This document shows positions 9,701 to 19,146 of a stretch of DNA of 64,000 bases, piece by piece (positions within the stretch are counted from its first letter, which is position 1; the number at the start of each line of letters is the position of its first letter). Origin of the DNA: Paenibacillus apiarius (GTDB taxonomy: Bacteria; Bacillota; Bacilli; Paenibacillales; Paenibacillaceae). The notes below the pieces were generated by a model. That model did not search any database, was not told the DNA's origin, and saw nothing but the letters and a program-made list of their open reading frames with translations. Made by a program: the position numbers and the translations under genes. The stretch is from contig NZ_JAFFHZ010000001.1 of the NCBI RefSeq assembly GCF_017052585.1, forward strand, positions 1,364,001 through 1,428,000. The letters run 5' to 3'.

Positions 9701-11337
9701 GTTCCCGTCGCCGTCACGATTTCTTCGCGGATAGCATCGATCGGCGGATTCGTAACTTGAGCGAACAGTTGCTTGAAGTAGTTATACAGACGCTGCGGCC
9801 GATCGGACAAAATGGCGAGCGGCGCATCATATCCCATCGAACCGAGCGGCTCGACACCGCTTGCAGCCATCGGCTCCAAAATTTTGCGCAGCTCCTCGAA
9901 CGTATAACCGAACGCTTGCTGCTGCTGCTGCACGTTCTCGTGCTTCGGCTCTGGCGTCTCTGGCGCATCAGGCAGATCGGTCAGGTCAATCAGATGCTCA
10001 TCCAACCACTCCCGGTAAGGGTTCTCTGCTGCTATCCGGGCTTTCACTTCCTCATCGGCGATAATGCGCCCTTGCTCCGTGTCGACCACCAGCATCCGCC
10101 CAGGACGGAGGCGGTCTTTATACAGCACATGCTCCGGCGGAATATCCAATACCCCGGCTTCGGAGCTTAATATAATTAAATCATTCTTCGTCACATAATA
10201 GCGGGAAGGGCGCAGACCGTTGCGATCCAGCGTTGCGCATATCTGCACGCCGTCCGTAAACGCCATTGCCGCCGGACCGTCCCACGGCTCCATCAAGCAG
10301 CTATGATATTCATAGAATGCCTTCTTCGCCTCATCCATGCTGTCGTGATTCGACCATGGTTCCGGCACCATCATCATGGCGACATGCGGCAGCGGCCGTC
10401 CCGCCAAATAAAGAAATTCGAACGTGTTATCGAACATTGCCGTATCCGAACCGTCGTGGTCGATGACCGGCTTAATCTTCGCGAGGTCCTCGCCGAAGAT
10501 GCCGGACTGGAACAACGTCTGACGCGCATGCATCCAGTTCACATTGCCGCGCAGCGTATTGATTTCTCCGTTATGAATCATATAGCGGTAGGGGTGAGCC
10601 CGCTCCCAGCTCGGAAACGTGTTCGTGCTGAAGCGCGAATGGACAAGCGCAATTGCCGTGTCCAGATTCTCGTCCTGCAAATCCAAGTAAAATCGCCCGA
10701 CCTGCTCCGTGGTCAGCATGCCCTTATATACGATCTTCCGGCACGACATGCTCGGAATATAGAACGAATCGGCTCCATCTTCCTGCGTGTAACGAATTTC
10801 TTTCTCCGCCAGCTTGCGGATGATATACAGCTTGCGTTCGAATGCCAGCTCATCGTGAAGATCGGAGCTGCGGCCGATAAACAGTTGGCGGACATAAGGC
10901 TTCACCGCCTTGGCGGACTGGCCGAGCCCTTCTTCATTCGTCGGCACCGTGCGGAAGCCGATGAACGTCTGGCCTTCTGCTTCGACAATGCGGCGGAGCA
11001 CCATCTCATGACGCTCGCGGATGCGTTCGTCCCGGGACATGAACAGCATCCCGACGCCATATTCGCCGGATGGAGGAAGCTCGATATGTTGGGCCTTCAT
11101 TTCCTTTGCGAAGAAGCGGTGCGGAATCTGCAGCATAATGCCTGCGCCGTCACCGGTATTTGGTTCACTGCCTTGTCCGCCGCGGTGCTCCATGCTGACA
11201 AGCACGCTTAGCGCCTGGCGAACGATATCATGAGACTTACGTCCTTTGATATGTGCGACGAAACCCATTCCGCATGCGTCTTTTTCATACTGCGGATCAT
11301 ATAGACCTTGTTTTGGAGGTAAGCCGTTCTGTTTCAT
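6739..11337 (-). CDS. gltB: Glutamate synthase (NADPH) large subunit
   Basis: About 1532 residues, full length for the family. It transfers the glutamine amide to 2-oxoglutarate, giving two glutamates. Order seen: class II amidotransferase domain (mature N-terminal cysteine in EKDACGMGF), central domain (residues about 470-770), FMN-binding synthase domain ([13 protein letters not shown]..., [10 protein letters not shown]) with the 3Fe-4S cysteines in [15 protein letters not shown], and the C-terminal GXGXG beta-helix ([15 protein letters not shown]). Start: ATG at 11337 with AAAGG nine bases ahead; an in-frame TTG at 11346 is less likely. No small-subunit gene (gltD) is adjacent, so it must lie elsewhere. 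A long AT-rich upstream region suggests regulation, but no certain site was found. Confidence 0.97.
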   Translation of the reverse strand: MKQNGLPPKQGLYDPQYEKDACGMGFVAHIKGRKSHDIVRQALSVLVSMEHRGGQGSEPNTGDGAGIMLQIPHRFFAKEMKAQHIELPPSGEYGVGMLFMSRDERIRERHEMVLRRIVEAEGQTFIGFRTVPTNEEGLGQSAKAVKPYVRQLFIGRSSDLHDELAFERKLYIIRKLAEKEIRYTQEDGADSFYIPSMSCRKIVYKGMLTTEQVGRFYLDLQDENLDTAIALVHSRFSTNTFPSWERAHPYRYMIHNGEINTLRGNVNWMHARQTLFQSGIFGEDLAKIKPVIDHDGSDTAMFDNTFEFLYLAGRPLPHVAMMMVPEPWSNHDSMDEAKKAFYEYHSCLMEPWDGPAAMAFTDGVQICATLDRNGLRPSRYYVTKNDLIILSSEAGVLDIPPEHVLYKDRLRPGRMLVVDTEQGRIIADEEVKARIAAENPYREWLDEHLIDLTDLPDAPETPEPKHENVQQQQQAFGYTFEELRKILEPMAASGVEPLGSMGYDAPLAILSDRPQRLYNYFKQLFAQVTNPPIDAIREEIVTATGTTIGPERNLLLPEPESCRHIKLETPVLSNEEFAKLRHIRRPGFKSITIPILFLAEEGAEGMRAALQTMCEAADRVIGKGHNIIILSDRGVDEDNAAIPALLAVACLHHHLIRQGTRTKVSLLLESGEPREVHHYALLLGYGVSVVNPYLAFETLDDMIHQGLLGGVTHEKAVKNYIKAATKGVVKILSKMGISTVQSYRGAQIFEAVGLKQEFIDAYFTWTPSRIGGIGLEEIAQEALTQHVRAFAKQAGRDPELDSGGEYQWRKGGEDHLFNPQTIHTLQQACRTNDYKLYKKYSALVQGEYSQNRTLRSLFELKPAGPAVSIDEVEPVDSIVKRFKTGAMSFGSISKEAHESLAIAMNRLGGKSNSGEGGEDPARFVKDANGDWRRSAIKQVASGRFGVTSNYLVNAEEIQIKMAQGAKPGEGGQLPGRKVYPWVAEVRGSTPGVGLISPPPHHDIYSIEDLAELIYDLKNANPRARINVKLVSEVGVGTIAAGVAKGRADVILVSGYDGGTGASPQGSIRHAGLPWELGLAETHQTLILNNLRDRIVLETDGKMMTGRDLAIAALLGAEEYGFSTAPLVVIGCVMMRVCQLDTCPVGVATQNPELRKNFAGDPQHVVHFMRFIAEELRELMAELGFRTLDEMIGRSECLNVREAIDHWKAKHLDLSSILHQPELPEGSARIRVREQNHGLEETLDMQELLPLAEPALARQEPVAGTFAICNVNRATGTIVGSEVTRRYGAAGLPEDTIRYTFVGSAGQSFGAFVPGGMTLSVEGDCNDYVGKGLSGGKIIVKPSRQATFVPEENIIIGNTAFYGATSGEAYIRGIAGERFAVRNSGVHVVVEGVGDHGCEYMTGGRVVVLGTTGRNFAAGMSGGIAYVLDRDSSFVDRCNLEMVLLEHVEAEDEALVVKTMIERHVHYTDSTLGERLLRDWETTRRQLVRVIPKDYKRMMEQIAKVEAKGMTGEAALLTAFEANMRDLSRVGGN

Positions 11338-12108
11338 GGAATGCAACCTTTCTATATAAATTGAACTATCCTGGCATCGTTATTTACGGACTTGAAATGA
11401 ATTTATAATTATTCATTTGTATTGTTTAATTATTTTAACACCACGCTTATATCATGGCAATTTAATATTTTTATGTATATGATAATTTTAATTATTTGGC
11501 CTATTCAGCCATTGTAAAGAGCTTATCCCGCTTCAACACATTACATTCACCAGACATCTATCGTTTATAAATTATGATTCTTTTTTTGCACTTTTCAACA
11601 TATTATTTAGATTTATCAGAAACGTAAGTTAAAATTTTCCCATACATATATGTATATTTATTCTTTTCCATGCATAAAAGAAGACTGTTTGATATTGAGC
11701 AATGGCGCGTTCAGACTGAAGGGACTCTACTCCCCTCCTCTTTGCTTCATTCTCCCTTTCCTTCAGAAGACGGGTGCGCTCCTTGGTTTATTTGTAATCG
11801 GCCGTTTCATGCTCGCAGCCTATTGTCCGCACAGAACGGAATGCGCCTTATCCCCGACGTCATTCTTCCTGACTATATGGGAGAATGGATCTAAGGACCA
11901 TGTTAAGACCCCTCTGCACCGGCATCATGTTTATCGTCTAGGAGCAAAAACTCTTACATTTCAAAAGGGAAGAGGGGTTGCATCTGATCTGAATGGAGGG
12001 GAGAGTGAGAAAAAGGAGCGAATGAAGCGAATAGACATTCCTTCCTCAATAAGGATAAAGCAAGGCCGTGACAGGAGAGGGCATCCTCCCCCGCATTTGC
12101 GTAAGAGA
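11338..12108. other. AT-rich intergenic region, no supported gene
   Basis: About 770 bases between the divergent-looking glutamate synthase start and the terminator of the Ig-repeat protein. Plus-strand frames here (for example 11650-12198) have no ribosome site, poor composition, and run into the next gene antisense. The first 300 bases are very AT rich and must hold the gltB promoter. TGTT-N10-AACA at 11423-11440 is dyad-like but does not match the TnrA/GlnR consensus. Confidence 0.6.
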
Positions 12109-12138
12109 AACCCGCACATCCTGACGGATATGCGGGTT
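12109..12138 (-). terminator. Terminator after Ig-repeat protein gene
   Basis: AACCCGCACATCC pairs with GGATATGCGGGTT (one mismatch) around a four-base loop; on the minus strand TCTCTT follows. It starts 18 bases past the stop codon. Confidence 0.75.
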
Positions 12139-12156
12139 CGCCTGTTCCATTCCTAT

Positions 12157-14355
12157 TTATTTCACGCTTACGCGCAGCGATGTGCTCTTGCCATCTAAAG
12201 TCAGCTTGACGGAGGTGCTGCCTTTCGTCACGCCTTGAACACTGGCGCGATCTACCTTAACCTTCGTATTCGAAGGCACAAAAGTGACCTTAGAAGTTAC
12301 ATCTACAACTTCTCCCGTGTCATAGATGGCTTGCACTTTCCAGCTTGCCTTCTGCCCGACGCCCAGCTTCACGCTCTTCGGAGTCGCCTCCAGCTTCAAC
12401 AAGCGCGGCTTGACATGAACCGGAACCTCAAGCGGCTGGCCTTGATATTCGCCAATCAGCTTCGTGCTTCCGATGGCTACTCCTTTGACGTTAGAGCCGC
12501 TAACTGTTGCCACCTTTTCATCTTCGATCTTCCATTTGATTTTCGATCCGAGAGTTATCGTCTTGCCGTTCTTATATTTCCCCGTCACCTTGACCGACTG
12601 AGACTTTTTTACATTCGTGGTAATCGTCTGCGGAACGATATCAAACGATACGATCTCCTCATCAATCGTCACCTTCAGCGACAGCTTCACATTCGAGAAA
12701 GTGCCGTTCAATGTAACTTTGCCAGCGATGAGCCCTTTGATCTTGCCGTCACGCACAAGCAGGTTCGGCGAGCTCGATTCCCACTTCATATCGGAAGTGA
12801 CACGCTCTTCCTCGCCATCGATGTAGATGACCGTCACTTCCGGAACCGGCTGCTCCCGTCCGGTCACGACGCTCAGCTCGGTCGTGTTGGCCTGCAGCAC
12901 GAGCGCTTTGCGCTGCACGGTCACTTCCGTCGCCAGCGTCTGGCCGCGCACGTTCGCCGTCAATGTGACGACGCCGCGGTTTTCTGCTTTCATTTTTCCG
13001 TCTTTGATGGAGACGATGTCCGAGTTGCCGGATGTCCAATCAGCCAGCCCCGAGACATCGATCGTATCGCCGTTTAACGTCACCCCGTTAATTTTCGGCA
13101 GATCCTGCACATCTTCCATATATATATTTTGCTTGCGGATTTCACCCTTGTCCTTATCCTCGTCGACATCGGCCCACTTCAGCTTCTCGATCGTCGGGTG
13201 AACCGTCACTTCAATGGACTTGGTCAAGCCTTTGTATTTCACTGTAATCGTGGACGAACCGGCGCCTTTCGCATACACTTTGCCCTGCTCCACAGTCGCG
13301 GCCATCACATTGCTCGACGTCCATTCGGCGAGACTCGTCACGTCCTGCTGATTGTCAGCGCTGTTCAGCACGAAGGTCTGAACCGTTAGCGGCCCGTCGC
13401 CCAGCATCATATGCTGCGCCTTGTCCGGCGTCAATCGCATCGCCTGATAAGAAGCCCGCACCACGACCGTGACCGATTGGGAAGCGCCGAGATAGCTGGC
13501 CGTTAGCGTCGCCGTTCCCACGCCAATCGGCTTGACGACACCGGACTTCACTTCTGCAACGTTCGTATCGCTTATGCTCCATTCGGCTTTATCCGTCACA
13601 TCTTCGAACGTGCCGTCTTTCTTCTTAACCTGCGCGGTCACCGTCTGGGAATCAGCGCCGTAATCGAATTCAACCAGCTTGTCCGGCGCGAGCGTCATTT
13701 CCTCATAAGGCAAATCGACCTTGAGCTTAATATTTTTGCTAAGCCCTTTATGCTTAACCGTGATTTCGGTTTCGCCCTTCGTTTTCAAGGTAAGAACGCC
13801 TTTATTGATGTCAGCTACGTCTGTTTTGGACGAGCTCCACGTAGCGTCATCTGTCACGTCATTATCCGTTCCGGTAGCTTGATCAATGGCAAACGCCTTC
13901 CATTTCAGCTTCATGCCCAGCTGCGCGTTCATCTCCTTGGGCACTTCTGCCCCGGATTCCGACATGCGCACGCTCAGCTGATCGAACTGATAGCTGGAGA
14001 CCACCGTCTTCTTTATCGTATAACCTTGATACTTAGCGGTAATTTCCGATGTTCCTTTGCCTGCGCCGCTTACCCAGCCCGCATCAACTTTGACTGCGCT
14101 TGGATTGGAAGTGCTCCATGTAGCCAAGCTCGTTACATCCTTCGTCTCTGTCTTGCCTTTAATCGTCGCTTTTACTTTCAATTGTACGGATTGTCCTTCG
14201 ACAACAACATGCACAGGGGAAACGTTGGATTCAAATTCAATGCCTGTCACCGTATCTTCCGCGACCGCTACCCCGTAAAACGGCAGCAAGCCGAACAAAA
14301 GCGTAAAAACAAGCGCTAGGCTGAACCGCGATGTTCTCTTACTAGTTGTGTGCAC
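12157..14355 (-). CDS. Secreted surface protein with about eight bacterial Ig-like (BIG2) repeats
   Basis: A 732-residue exported protein. A signal peptide covers about residues 1-32 (hydrophobic core LALVFTLLFGLLPFYG, cleavage probably after AVA). The rest is a string of roughly 80-90-residue Ig-like units, each marked by a W-x-S-x-(N/D) turn followed by G-x2-x-(A/G)-x-G-x-(A/S)-x-(I/L)-x-(A/V): WSTSNPSAV, WSSSKTDVA, WSISDTNVA, WTSSNVMAA, WTSGNSDIV, WESSSPNLL, WKIEDEKVA, FVPSNTKVK. No sortase motif, S-layer domain or enzyme domain is present, so it may be released or held by other means. GTG start at 14355, with GGAG eight bases ahead. Single gene with its own terminator. Confidence 0.85.
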   Translation of the reverse strand: MHTTSKRTSRFSLALVFTLLFGLLPFYGVAVAEDTVTGIEFESNVSPVHVVVEGQSVQLKVKATIKGKTETKDVTSLATWSTSNPSAVKVDAGWVSGAGKGTSEITAKYQGYTIKKTVVSSYQFDQLSVRMSESGAEVPKEMNAQLGMKLKWKAFAIDQATGTDNDVTDDATWSSSKTDVADINKGVLTLKTKGETEITVKHKGLSKNIKLKVDLPYEEMTLAPDKLVEFDYGADSQTVTAQVKKKDGTFEDVTDKAEWSISDTNVAEVKSGVVKPIGVGTATLTASYLGASQSVTVVVRASYQAMRLTPDKAQHMMLGDGPLTVQTFVLNSADNQQDVTSLAEWTSSNVMAATVEQGKVYAKGAGSSTITVKYKGLTKSIEVTVHPTIEKLKWADVDEDKDKGEIRKQNIYMEDVQDLPKINGVTLNGDTIDVSGLADWTSGNSDIVSIKDGKMKAENRGVVTLTANVRGQTLATEVTVQRKALVLQANTTELSVVTGREQPVPEVTVIYIDGEEERVTSDMKWESSSPNLLVRDGKIKGLIAGKVTLNGTFSNVKLSLKVTIDEEIVSFDIVPQTITTNVKKSQSVKVTGKYKNGKTITLGSKIKWKIEDEKVATVSGSNVKGVAIGSTKLIGEYQGQPLEVPVHVKPRLLKLEATPKSVKLGVGQKASWKVQAIYDTGEVVDVTSKVTFVPSNTKVKVDRASVQGVTKGSTSVKLTLDGKSTSLRVSVK

Positions 14356-14627
14356 CCTATCTTCTCCCTTCCCTTTACACTGCCTATAACATATTTCTAT
14401 ATAGATATAACGGTTATTGAAGCGAAAATTGTTACCTTATACACTCAACTTCCATGAAAGAAACATAAATTTGAGTCTATTTACCTATTTAGGGCATTGA
14501 ATCAATTATGGTAATGTTTCTTACGATATTGAAAGACAATTGTCACTGAACTCAATGGTTCCATCGTTCATGCTCCTGTATTGTTTAAGATGGATTTTCT
14601 CAAAACAGATGCAGAGGTGAACACACA

Positions 14628-15215
14628 ATGAAAAAAATGATAGGTTTGGCCGCGATCGTTATGCTCGCAATCGTTGCAGGGACAGGCTGTTCCTCCTTAT
14701 TTGGTGAAAAAGCAAACGGGATTATATTATATGGAACAGATGAACAACTCAGCCAGGCGACAGAGAAAGTGAAGCCAGATGTATCTGCCCAAGAAACATA
14801 TCCAATCAAGGTTGACGAACAAGACAGCGGGACTATGGTCGTCATCAGCAAATCAACCGCAGAGGGGTTGTTGAAATCCGGCCTGCTGCAGGAAGTGAAG
14901 GACAAAGCAACGAAGCCAATTAAGGAGCTTCCTGCCCTATCTGCCGACAAAGCCATCATTTTCGCCAAAACTCGGACTGCCGAAGCAACTGTAAAAGGCA
15001 ACAAGTTAACCGGTTCGTACAGCGGGGATGTCGTGATTGGCGAGAGCCGCTCCTATGCGGAAACCATTGTCGTGATGGATGACACAGCGTGGAAGAAGCT
15101 CAATGCCGATCATCTTGGAATGGCTGTCGTTACATTTAAAAAAGACCCTAAACATTTGCTCGGCGATGTCAGCAAAGAAGTCCGTGTCGCGCAAATGGTC
15201 AGAATCAGCAAATAG
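14628..15215 (+). CDS. Putative lipoprotein of unknown function
   Basis: 195 residues. Signal sequence with lipid-attachment cysteine at residue 21 (AIVAGTGC; glycine rather than leucine at -3). The mature part has no recognised domain; it alternates strand-like and helical stretches and ends with KEVRVAQMVRISK. AGAGGTGA precedes the ATG. It stands alone: the Ig-repeat protein is divergent and a bidirectional terminator follows. Likely anchored on the outer face of the membrane; no function is claimed. Confidence 0.75.
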   Translation: MKKMIGLAAIVMLAIVAGTGCSSLFGEKANGIILYGTDEQLSQATEKVKPDVSAQETYPIKVDEQDSGTMVVISKSTAEGLLKSGLLQEVKDKATKPIKELPALSADKAIIFAKTRTAEATVKGNKLTGSYSGDVVIGESRSYAETIVVMDDTAWKKLNADHLGMAVVTFKKDPKHLLGDVSKEVRVAQMVRISK

Positions 15216-15238
15216 CAGCAGCTATAAGCACAAATATA

Positions 15239-15287
15239 AACAACCTTCCACACTACCGGGAACTCGGTACGCAATTGGAAGGTTGTT
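15239..15287. terminator. Bidirectional terminator
   Basis: AACAACCTTCCA pairs perfectly with TGGAAGGTTGTT; CTTGCTT follows on the plus strand and TATTTGT on the minus. It separates the lipoprotein gene from the convergent TetR gene. Confidence 0.8.
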
Positions 15288-15301
15288 CTTGCTTAAGCCG
15301 C

Positions 15302-15880
15302 TTATTTGTCAGTGGCGAGCCCGTCCATGAAGTGGAGACGAAAATAGGACTTGATCGATTCCTTGTCCAAAGGTTCATGCAGCTTGTTCCACTCCGTGGA
15401 CAACGCTTTATACAGTTGAAGCATAACGAAGCTGATAATCTTCGGATCGGCCTCTTTCACCTCGCCCTTCTCCATGGCAAGACGAACTTGGCGTTCCACA
15501 TATTCAAGCAGTTCCTCTTCGAGCATAAGGAGCGCTTCCTTCGCCATCGGAGTGCCGAAGTCCCGGACCTCCTGCGAAAGCTTCATCGCCAGTTCATGCC
15601 GAGTGCGGAAATCCAACACCCGATCGAGCACGCGGTACAAATTATCGAAGAATGACTTGTCCGCTTGAATTTCACGATCGGCAATCTCCTTCATTTCACC
15701 AATGAGCTGTTGCAATATTTCACCGAACAATTCTTCTTTATTCGTAAAAAACGTATATATCGTGCCTTTGCCTACTTGGGCAATCTTGGCAACTTGATCC
15801 ATCGTCGTCGCTTTATAGCCGAACAAAGCAAAGGATTGCGCTGCCGCTTCAACAATCTGTTTTCGGCGGTCTATGGACAT
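15302..15880 (-). CDS. TetR-family transcriptional regulator
   Basis: 192 residues. The N-terminal 50 residues carry the TetR helix-turn-helix (RRKQIVEAAAQSFALFGYKATTMDQVAK, then GVGKGTIYTFFTNKEEL-like pattern); the remaining helical domain is the ligand-binding and dimer part and is not diagnostic. Start ATG 15880 with AGGAG-rich sequence ahead. A 25-bp dyad lies about 40 bases upstream, between this gene and the divergent glycosyltransferase, so self-repression and control of that gene are plausible. Confidence 0.88.
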   Translation of the reverse strand: MSIDRRKQIVEAAAQSFALFGYKATTMDQVAKIAQVGKGTIYTFFTNKEELFGEILQQLIGEMKEIADREIQADKSFFDNLYRVLDRVLDFRTRHELAMKLSQEVRDFGTPMAKEALLMLEEELLEYVERQVRLAMEKGEVKEADPKIISFVMLQLYKALSTEWNKLHEPLDKESIKSYFRLHFMDGLATDK

Positions 15881-15917
15881 CTCCTCTGGCTCCTTTCTTC
15901 GACAGAGTTCTGACTAA

Positions 15918-15942
15918 ATGACCATTTCGATATTTTGGTCAT
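15918..15942. promoter_or_regulatory. Probable TetR operator
   Basis: ATGACCA (15918-15924) and TGGTCAT (15936-15942) form a dyad with an 11-base centre, a usual size for TetR-family operators. It lies in the divergent gap between the regulator and the glycosyltransferase. Confidence 0.55.
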
Positions 15943-16090
15943 ACTGTCTTTACTCTGAAATGTAACATATAATAATCTGAATTTCAACCGAATTCACTGC
16001 CTGACGAAGGGAATTACTTACATGCATGGTTCGTCTTATTGGCTGATGCTTCCTGTAGACATTCCGGTTATAATGGAAATGGGTGAGAAC

Positions 16091-17200
16091 ATGCGAAAAA
16101 AAAGAATCCTTCTTTTGTCCGAAGGTTTCGGCACGGGCCATACGCAAGCAGCGTATGCTTTATCGGTTGGCATTAGACAACTTGCCCCCGATGTTCAGAC
16201 GCGAGTCATTGAACTGGGCAAGTTCCTGAATCCGACGGTAGGACCGTTAATCTTTGCCGCTTATCGCAAGACGGTGAGCACGCAGCCGAAATTGGTCGGA
16301 CTTTTGTATCGTAAAAAATATAAGAAATCGCTGAACCGTTTTACTCAATTGGCTTTACATCGCATATTCTACACACAAGCTTCTCATGTCGTTGAACAAT
16401 TGCGCCCAGATGCCGTCATCTGTACGCATCCGTTTCCCAATATCGTCGTATCGCGTCTTAAGCGTTCCGGCTTGGACATTCCTTTATATACATTGATAAC
16501 GGATTACGACGCCCACGGCACGTGGTTGAATCCCGAAGTGAACCAATACCTCGTCTCCGCTCCCGAGGTGCGCCAGAAGCTGCTTATGCGCGGGATCGCC
16601 TCCGATAGCATCGTAGTTACGGGAATTCCCGTCCATCCGAAGTTCTGGCAGCGCTGCCCCCAAGCCGAGGCACAGCATATCCTTGGCCTGAAGCCGCTCC
16701 CGACCGTGATGATTATGGGCGGAGGCTGGGGATTGGCGCTGGATGAAGAGCTGCTGCAATATATGTCGACTTGGCGCGAGCATGTGCAGCTCTTATTCTG
16801 CATGGGCAGCAATCAGAAAGCGATTCAGCGCATGGAGCAGGACCCGATGTACCGGCATCCGAACATACATATATTTGGATATACGCAAGAGGTGTCTACA
16901 CTAATGGATGCGTCCGATCTATTAGTGACGAAACCCGGGGGCATGACGTGCACGGAAGGAATGACCAAAGGCATACCGATGCTGTTCTATGCGCCGATAC
17001 CGGGGCAAGAGGAAGAAAATTGCGACTATTTTACAGAGCATGGATTTGGCGAGCGCATTGAATCGAGAGCAACGGTGGCGAAATGGTTCAATGATTTGCA
17101 GCTTCACTATGAGACGCTGCGCCAGAAGCGGCAATCGGGCCAGCTCTCTTTCAGAGAGCCTGACAAATGCGCCCAAACCGTATTGAAATTGCTGCAATAA
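16091..17200 (+). CDS. GT28 glycosyltransferase, UgtP/MGDG-synthase type
   Basis: About 369 residues. N-terminus RILLLSEGFGTGHTQAA gives the acceptor-side G-x-G-H-x2-A pattern of diacylglycerol glycosyltransferases; C-terminal half has GGGWGLALDEE, FGYTQEVSTLMDASDLLVTKPGGMTCTEGM, the nucleotide-sugar binding region. The family adds glucose or galactose from UDP-sugar to diacylglycerol at the inner face of the membrane, giving glycolipid and lipoteichoic acid anchors. ATG at 16091 preceded by GGGTGAG; upstream in-frame ATGs lack support. Divergent from a TetR gene across a shared operator-like dyad. Lipid acceptor is inferred from family only. Confidence 0.85.
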   Translation: MRKKRILLLSEGFGTGHTQAAYALSVGIRQLAPDVQTRVIELGKFLNPTVGPLIFAAYRKTVSTQPKLVGLLYRKKYKKSLNRFTQLALHRIFYTQASHVVEQLRPDAVICTHPFPNIVVSRLKRSGLDIPLYTLITDYDAHGTWLNPEVNQYLVSAPEVRQKLLMRGIASDSIVVTGIPVHPKFWQRCPQAEAQHILGLKPLPTVMIMGGGWGLALDEELLQYMSTWREHVQLLFCMGSNQKAIQRMEQDPMYRHPNIHIFGYTQEVSTLMDASDLLVTKPGGMTCTEGMTKGIPMLFYAPIPGQEEENCDYFTEHGFGERIESRATVAKWFNDLQLHYETLRQKRQSGQLSFREPDKCAQTVLKLLQ

Positions 17201-17243
17201 TCGAATCTTATTCACGTAACTGATGTAAAGGGATGGATGCATA

Positions 17244-17621
17244 ATGATGTTTTCAGTAATGGGATTTGCGGGCAATGTGCTGATCGCGCTCGGGCTGCTC
17301 GCCAAGACACTCAGTTGGATAACCAGCAAGGGGTTGTTTATAGCCGTCATTTTTTTCGGCTTTATTTTATTCGGCATCGCGGAGAGCAAATGGGGCCGCC
17401 GCCACGTTGTCGTGCGCTCCATCGACTATTTGCCGCTCATGGCATGCGTTATTCTGTACGCATTGGCACAGAATGAATCGGTGAAAGTCGCGGCGATCGT
17501 TCTCCTGCTGCCGTTAGGCGCCATAAGCTCTTGGATTGCGGTACGTCTGTCCAAGACGAAGAAGTACCGGTCCATACCGAGAATCGACGAAACGAAGAAC
17601 GATCCTCCGAAATTTCAATGA
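17244..17621 (+). CDS. Small integral membrane protein, unknown
   Basis: 125 residues with about four hydrophobic segments (near residues 5-22, 30-48, 62-78 and 82-102) and a basic, polar tail ending RIDETKNDPPKFQ. No family recognised. It starts 43 bases after the glycosyltransferase, same strand, and a terminator follows, so the two are probably co-transcribed. A role in membrane lipid or envelope is suggested only by this context. Confidence 0.65.
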   Translation: MMFSVMGFAGNVLIALGLLAKTLSWITSKGLFIAVIFFGFILFGIAESKWGRRHVVVRSIDYLPLMACVILYALAQNESVKVAAIVLLLPLGAISSWIAVRLSKTKKYRSIPRIDETKNDPPKFQ

Positions 17622-17631
17622 ATGGCGGAAT

Positions 17632-17681
17632 AGGCTGTATCCGTGAGCAGAACACGCTCATCGGGTGCAGCCTTCTTTTTT
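17632..17681 (+). terminator. Rho-independent terminator
   Basis: AGGCTG pairs with CAGCCT and inner CCGTGAGC with GCTCATCGG, followed by TCTTTTTT. Ends the glycosyltransferase-membrane protein unit. Confidence 0.9.
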
Positions 17682-17836
17682 GCATGCTGCTGACGACCGC
17701 ATATAAATGAAAGGAAGAGGCCGCCATGGGTCTCTTCCTTCGCACATCATATGAAATGATAAGAGAAAAATAATAGCTGGAGATTCATTGTATAGCTTGC
17801 TTGCATAGCGTTTCTTATTGGCTGAAAGCGTTCATT

Positions 17837-18823
17837 TTACAAGACGCTGCCGCCGAACAGGAAGCGGTATTCCCACGTCGTGTTTTTGATGTTATCGATA
17901 CGCACGCCGCCCGATTTTTTGGAATACGTATGCAAAATTTGGCCGTTGCCCAAGTAGACGCCGACATGCGTGATGCGCTGCTTGGACTTGTTAATGCCGC
18001 TATAATTGGATTTTTTCGACCCTTTATAGGTCATAAAGAACATTAAGTCTCCGCGTTTCAATTGGCTGATGCTAGTTTTGGCCGTGGAATGCGACTTAAT
18101 CCAGGCTCCTTGCTTACGGGAATCTGTCGGAAGCACGATGCCCAATGCTTCTTTATAGATATGTCTGACGAAGTCCGAGCAGTCGAACGTTTTCGTATTG
18201 TTGCGGTTCGAGCCGAACTCGTAAGGCGTTCCCTTATACTTTTTGCCCGTCTTAATCACTTTCTCGATTTTAGCCGACTTGCTGGTAGAAGAGGCAGCCA
18301 TAACGTAGGTGCCTTCGCCGGAAGCGGCTGCCGTTGAACCAGAAGGCGCTGTGGATGGGGTATCCTCCACCTGTATGTATTTGCTGTCGGCACTCATATA
18401 CCCGATGATGCCGTTTTGATCCTGTACCTTGTACCAATTGCTATTATGCTTGTCCAAAATGACAACCTGCTCGCCCTTCTTCGCCATGCGAATAATGGTC
18501 CCGGACAAGGACGGTTCGGTACGCAAGTTAACGCCGTAAACGACTTTCCCCGTTTTTTGATCGTTCGACTGCTTATCCGCAGGTGTTGCTTGCAATGCAG
18601 CCGGATCGATTAAGGTCGCTTCCGAATCAAGCAGGAAACCGCCATTATCATCATCGTTATCCGGATCGCTTTCTTCTATCAAATATTCTTCCAATTGCGG
18701 AATTTGGCTCGTTATTTCTTCATCGGTCATTGCCGCTGATGCAGGCGCCGCGTGCAGTGGTGTCATCATCATCTGACTTGCCATCGTAAACATTAGTAAA
18801 CCTAACAGTAATTTTTTCTTCAT
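17837..18823 (-). CDS. Secreted SH3-NlpC/P60 cell-wall hydrolase
   Basis: 328 residues. Signal peptide about 1-31 (LLLGLLMFTMASQMMM, ALA-like end PASAA). An acidic linker (DPDNDDDNGG) is followed by a bacterial SH3 domain at about 92-150 (VNLRTEPSLSGTII, GEQVVILDKHNSNWYKV) and a C-terminal NlpC/P60 domain at about 185-328. Catalytic residues are visible: Cys215 in FDCSDFV, His286 in THVGVYLG, and His298 as third polar residue. The family cuts D-glutamyl-meso-diaminopimelate links in peptidoglycan peptides. Alone on its strand; a promoter with a palindrome in its spacer lies upstream. Confidence 0.92.
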   Translation of the reverse strand: MKKKLLLGLLMFTMASQMMMTPLHAAPASAAMTDEEITSQIPQLEEYLIEESDPDNDDDNGGFLLDSEATLIDPAALQATPADKQSNDQKTGKVVYGVNLRTEPSLSGTIIRMAKKGEQVVILDKHNSNWYKVQDQNGIIGYMSADSKYIQVEDTPSTAPSGSTAAASGEGTYVMAASSTSKSAKIEKVIKTGKKYKGTPYEFGSNRNNTKTFDCSDFVRHIYKEALGIVLPTDSRKQGAWIKSHSTAKTSISQLKRGDLMFFMTYKGSKKSNYSGINKSKQRITHVGVYLGNGQILHTYSKKSGGVRIDNIKNTTWEYRFLFGGSVL

Positions 18824-18874
18824 GAGAAGCCTCCTTGTTGTTCGTACATTACTGTGACGTGCAACCGAATGTTG

Positions 18875-18903
18875 AGCTAATGTTCATATGAACAAGATGT
18901 CAA
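18875..18903 (-). promoter_or_regulatory. Promoter with palindromic spacer ahead of the NlpC/P60 gene
   Basis: On the minus strand TTGACA (18898-18903) and a weak TTAGCT (18875-18880) are 17 bases apart, and the perfect 14-bp palindrome TGTTCATATGAACA (18881-18894) fills the spacer. The remaining bases of the 323-base gap 18824-19146 show no gene. Confidence 0.4.
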
Positions 18904-19146
18904 ATACTAGATTATTTTAATCATAATTCTATATTTGTAACGACATCCCAATAACGCTCGCCCTTATTATATATAGACTTTCAACCAGGCTGCCATCGGA
19001 CTATTCTCTTAAAATTCGACAAAAATTTAACCAAAACTAGTCCTATCGAACCATTGAAACCCATATAAAAGAAAACATTTACACAATCCCCCATAGATTG
19101 ATGGTATATTATAGAAGTCATTGTTATTAAAAAGGAGCGTGTTCCT

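Noticed and set aside
9115-11211. Long plus-strand frames (9115-10170, 10303-11211) antisense to glutamate synthase
   Set aside because: They mirror the codon structure of gltB, have no ribosome sites and show Arg/His/Gln-rich composition typical of shadow frames.
11423-11440. TnrA/GlnR-type site upstream of gltB
   Set aside because: TGTT-N10-AACA is dyad-like, but spacing and the fifth base do not fit TGTNAN7TNACA.
11650-12198. 182-codon plus-strand frame after glutamate synthase
   Set aside because: No ribosome site, biased composition, and it crosses the terminator and end of the Ig-repeat gene on the other strand.
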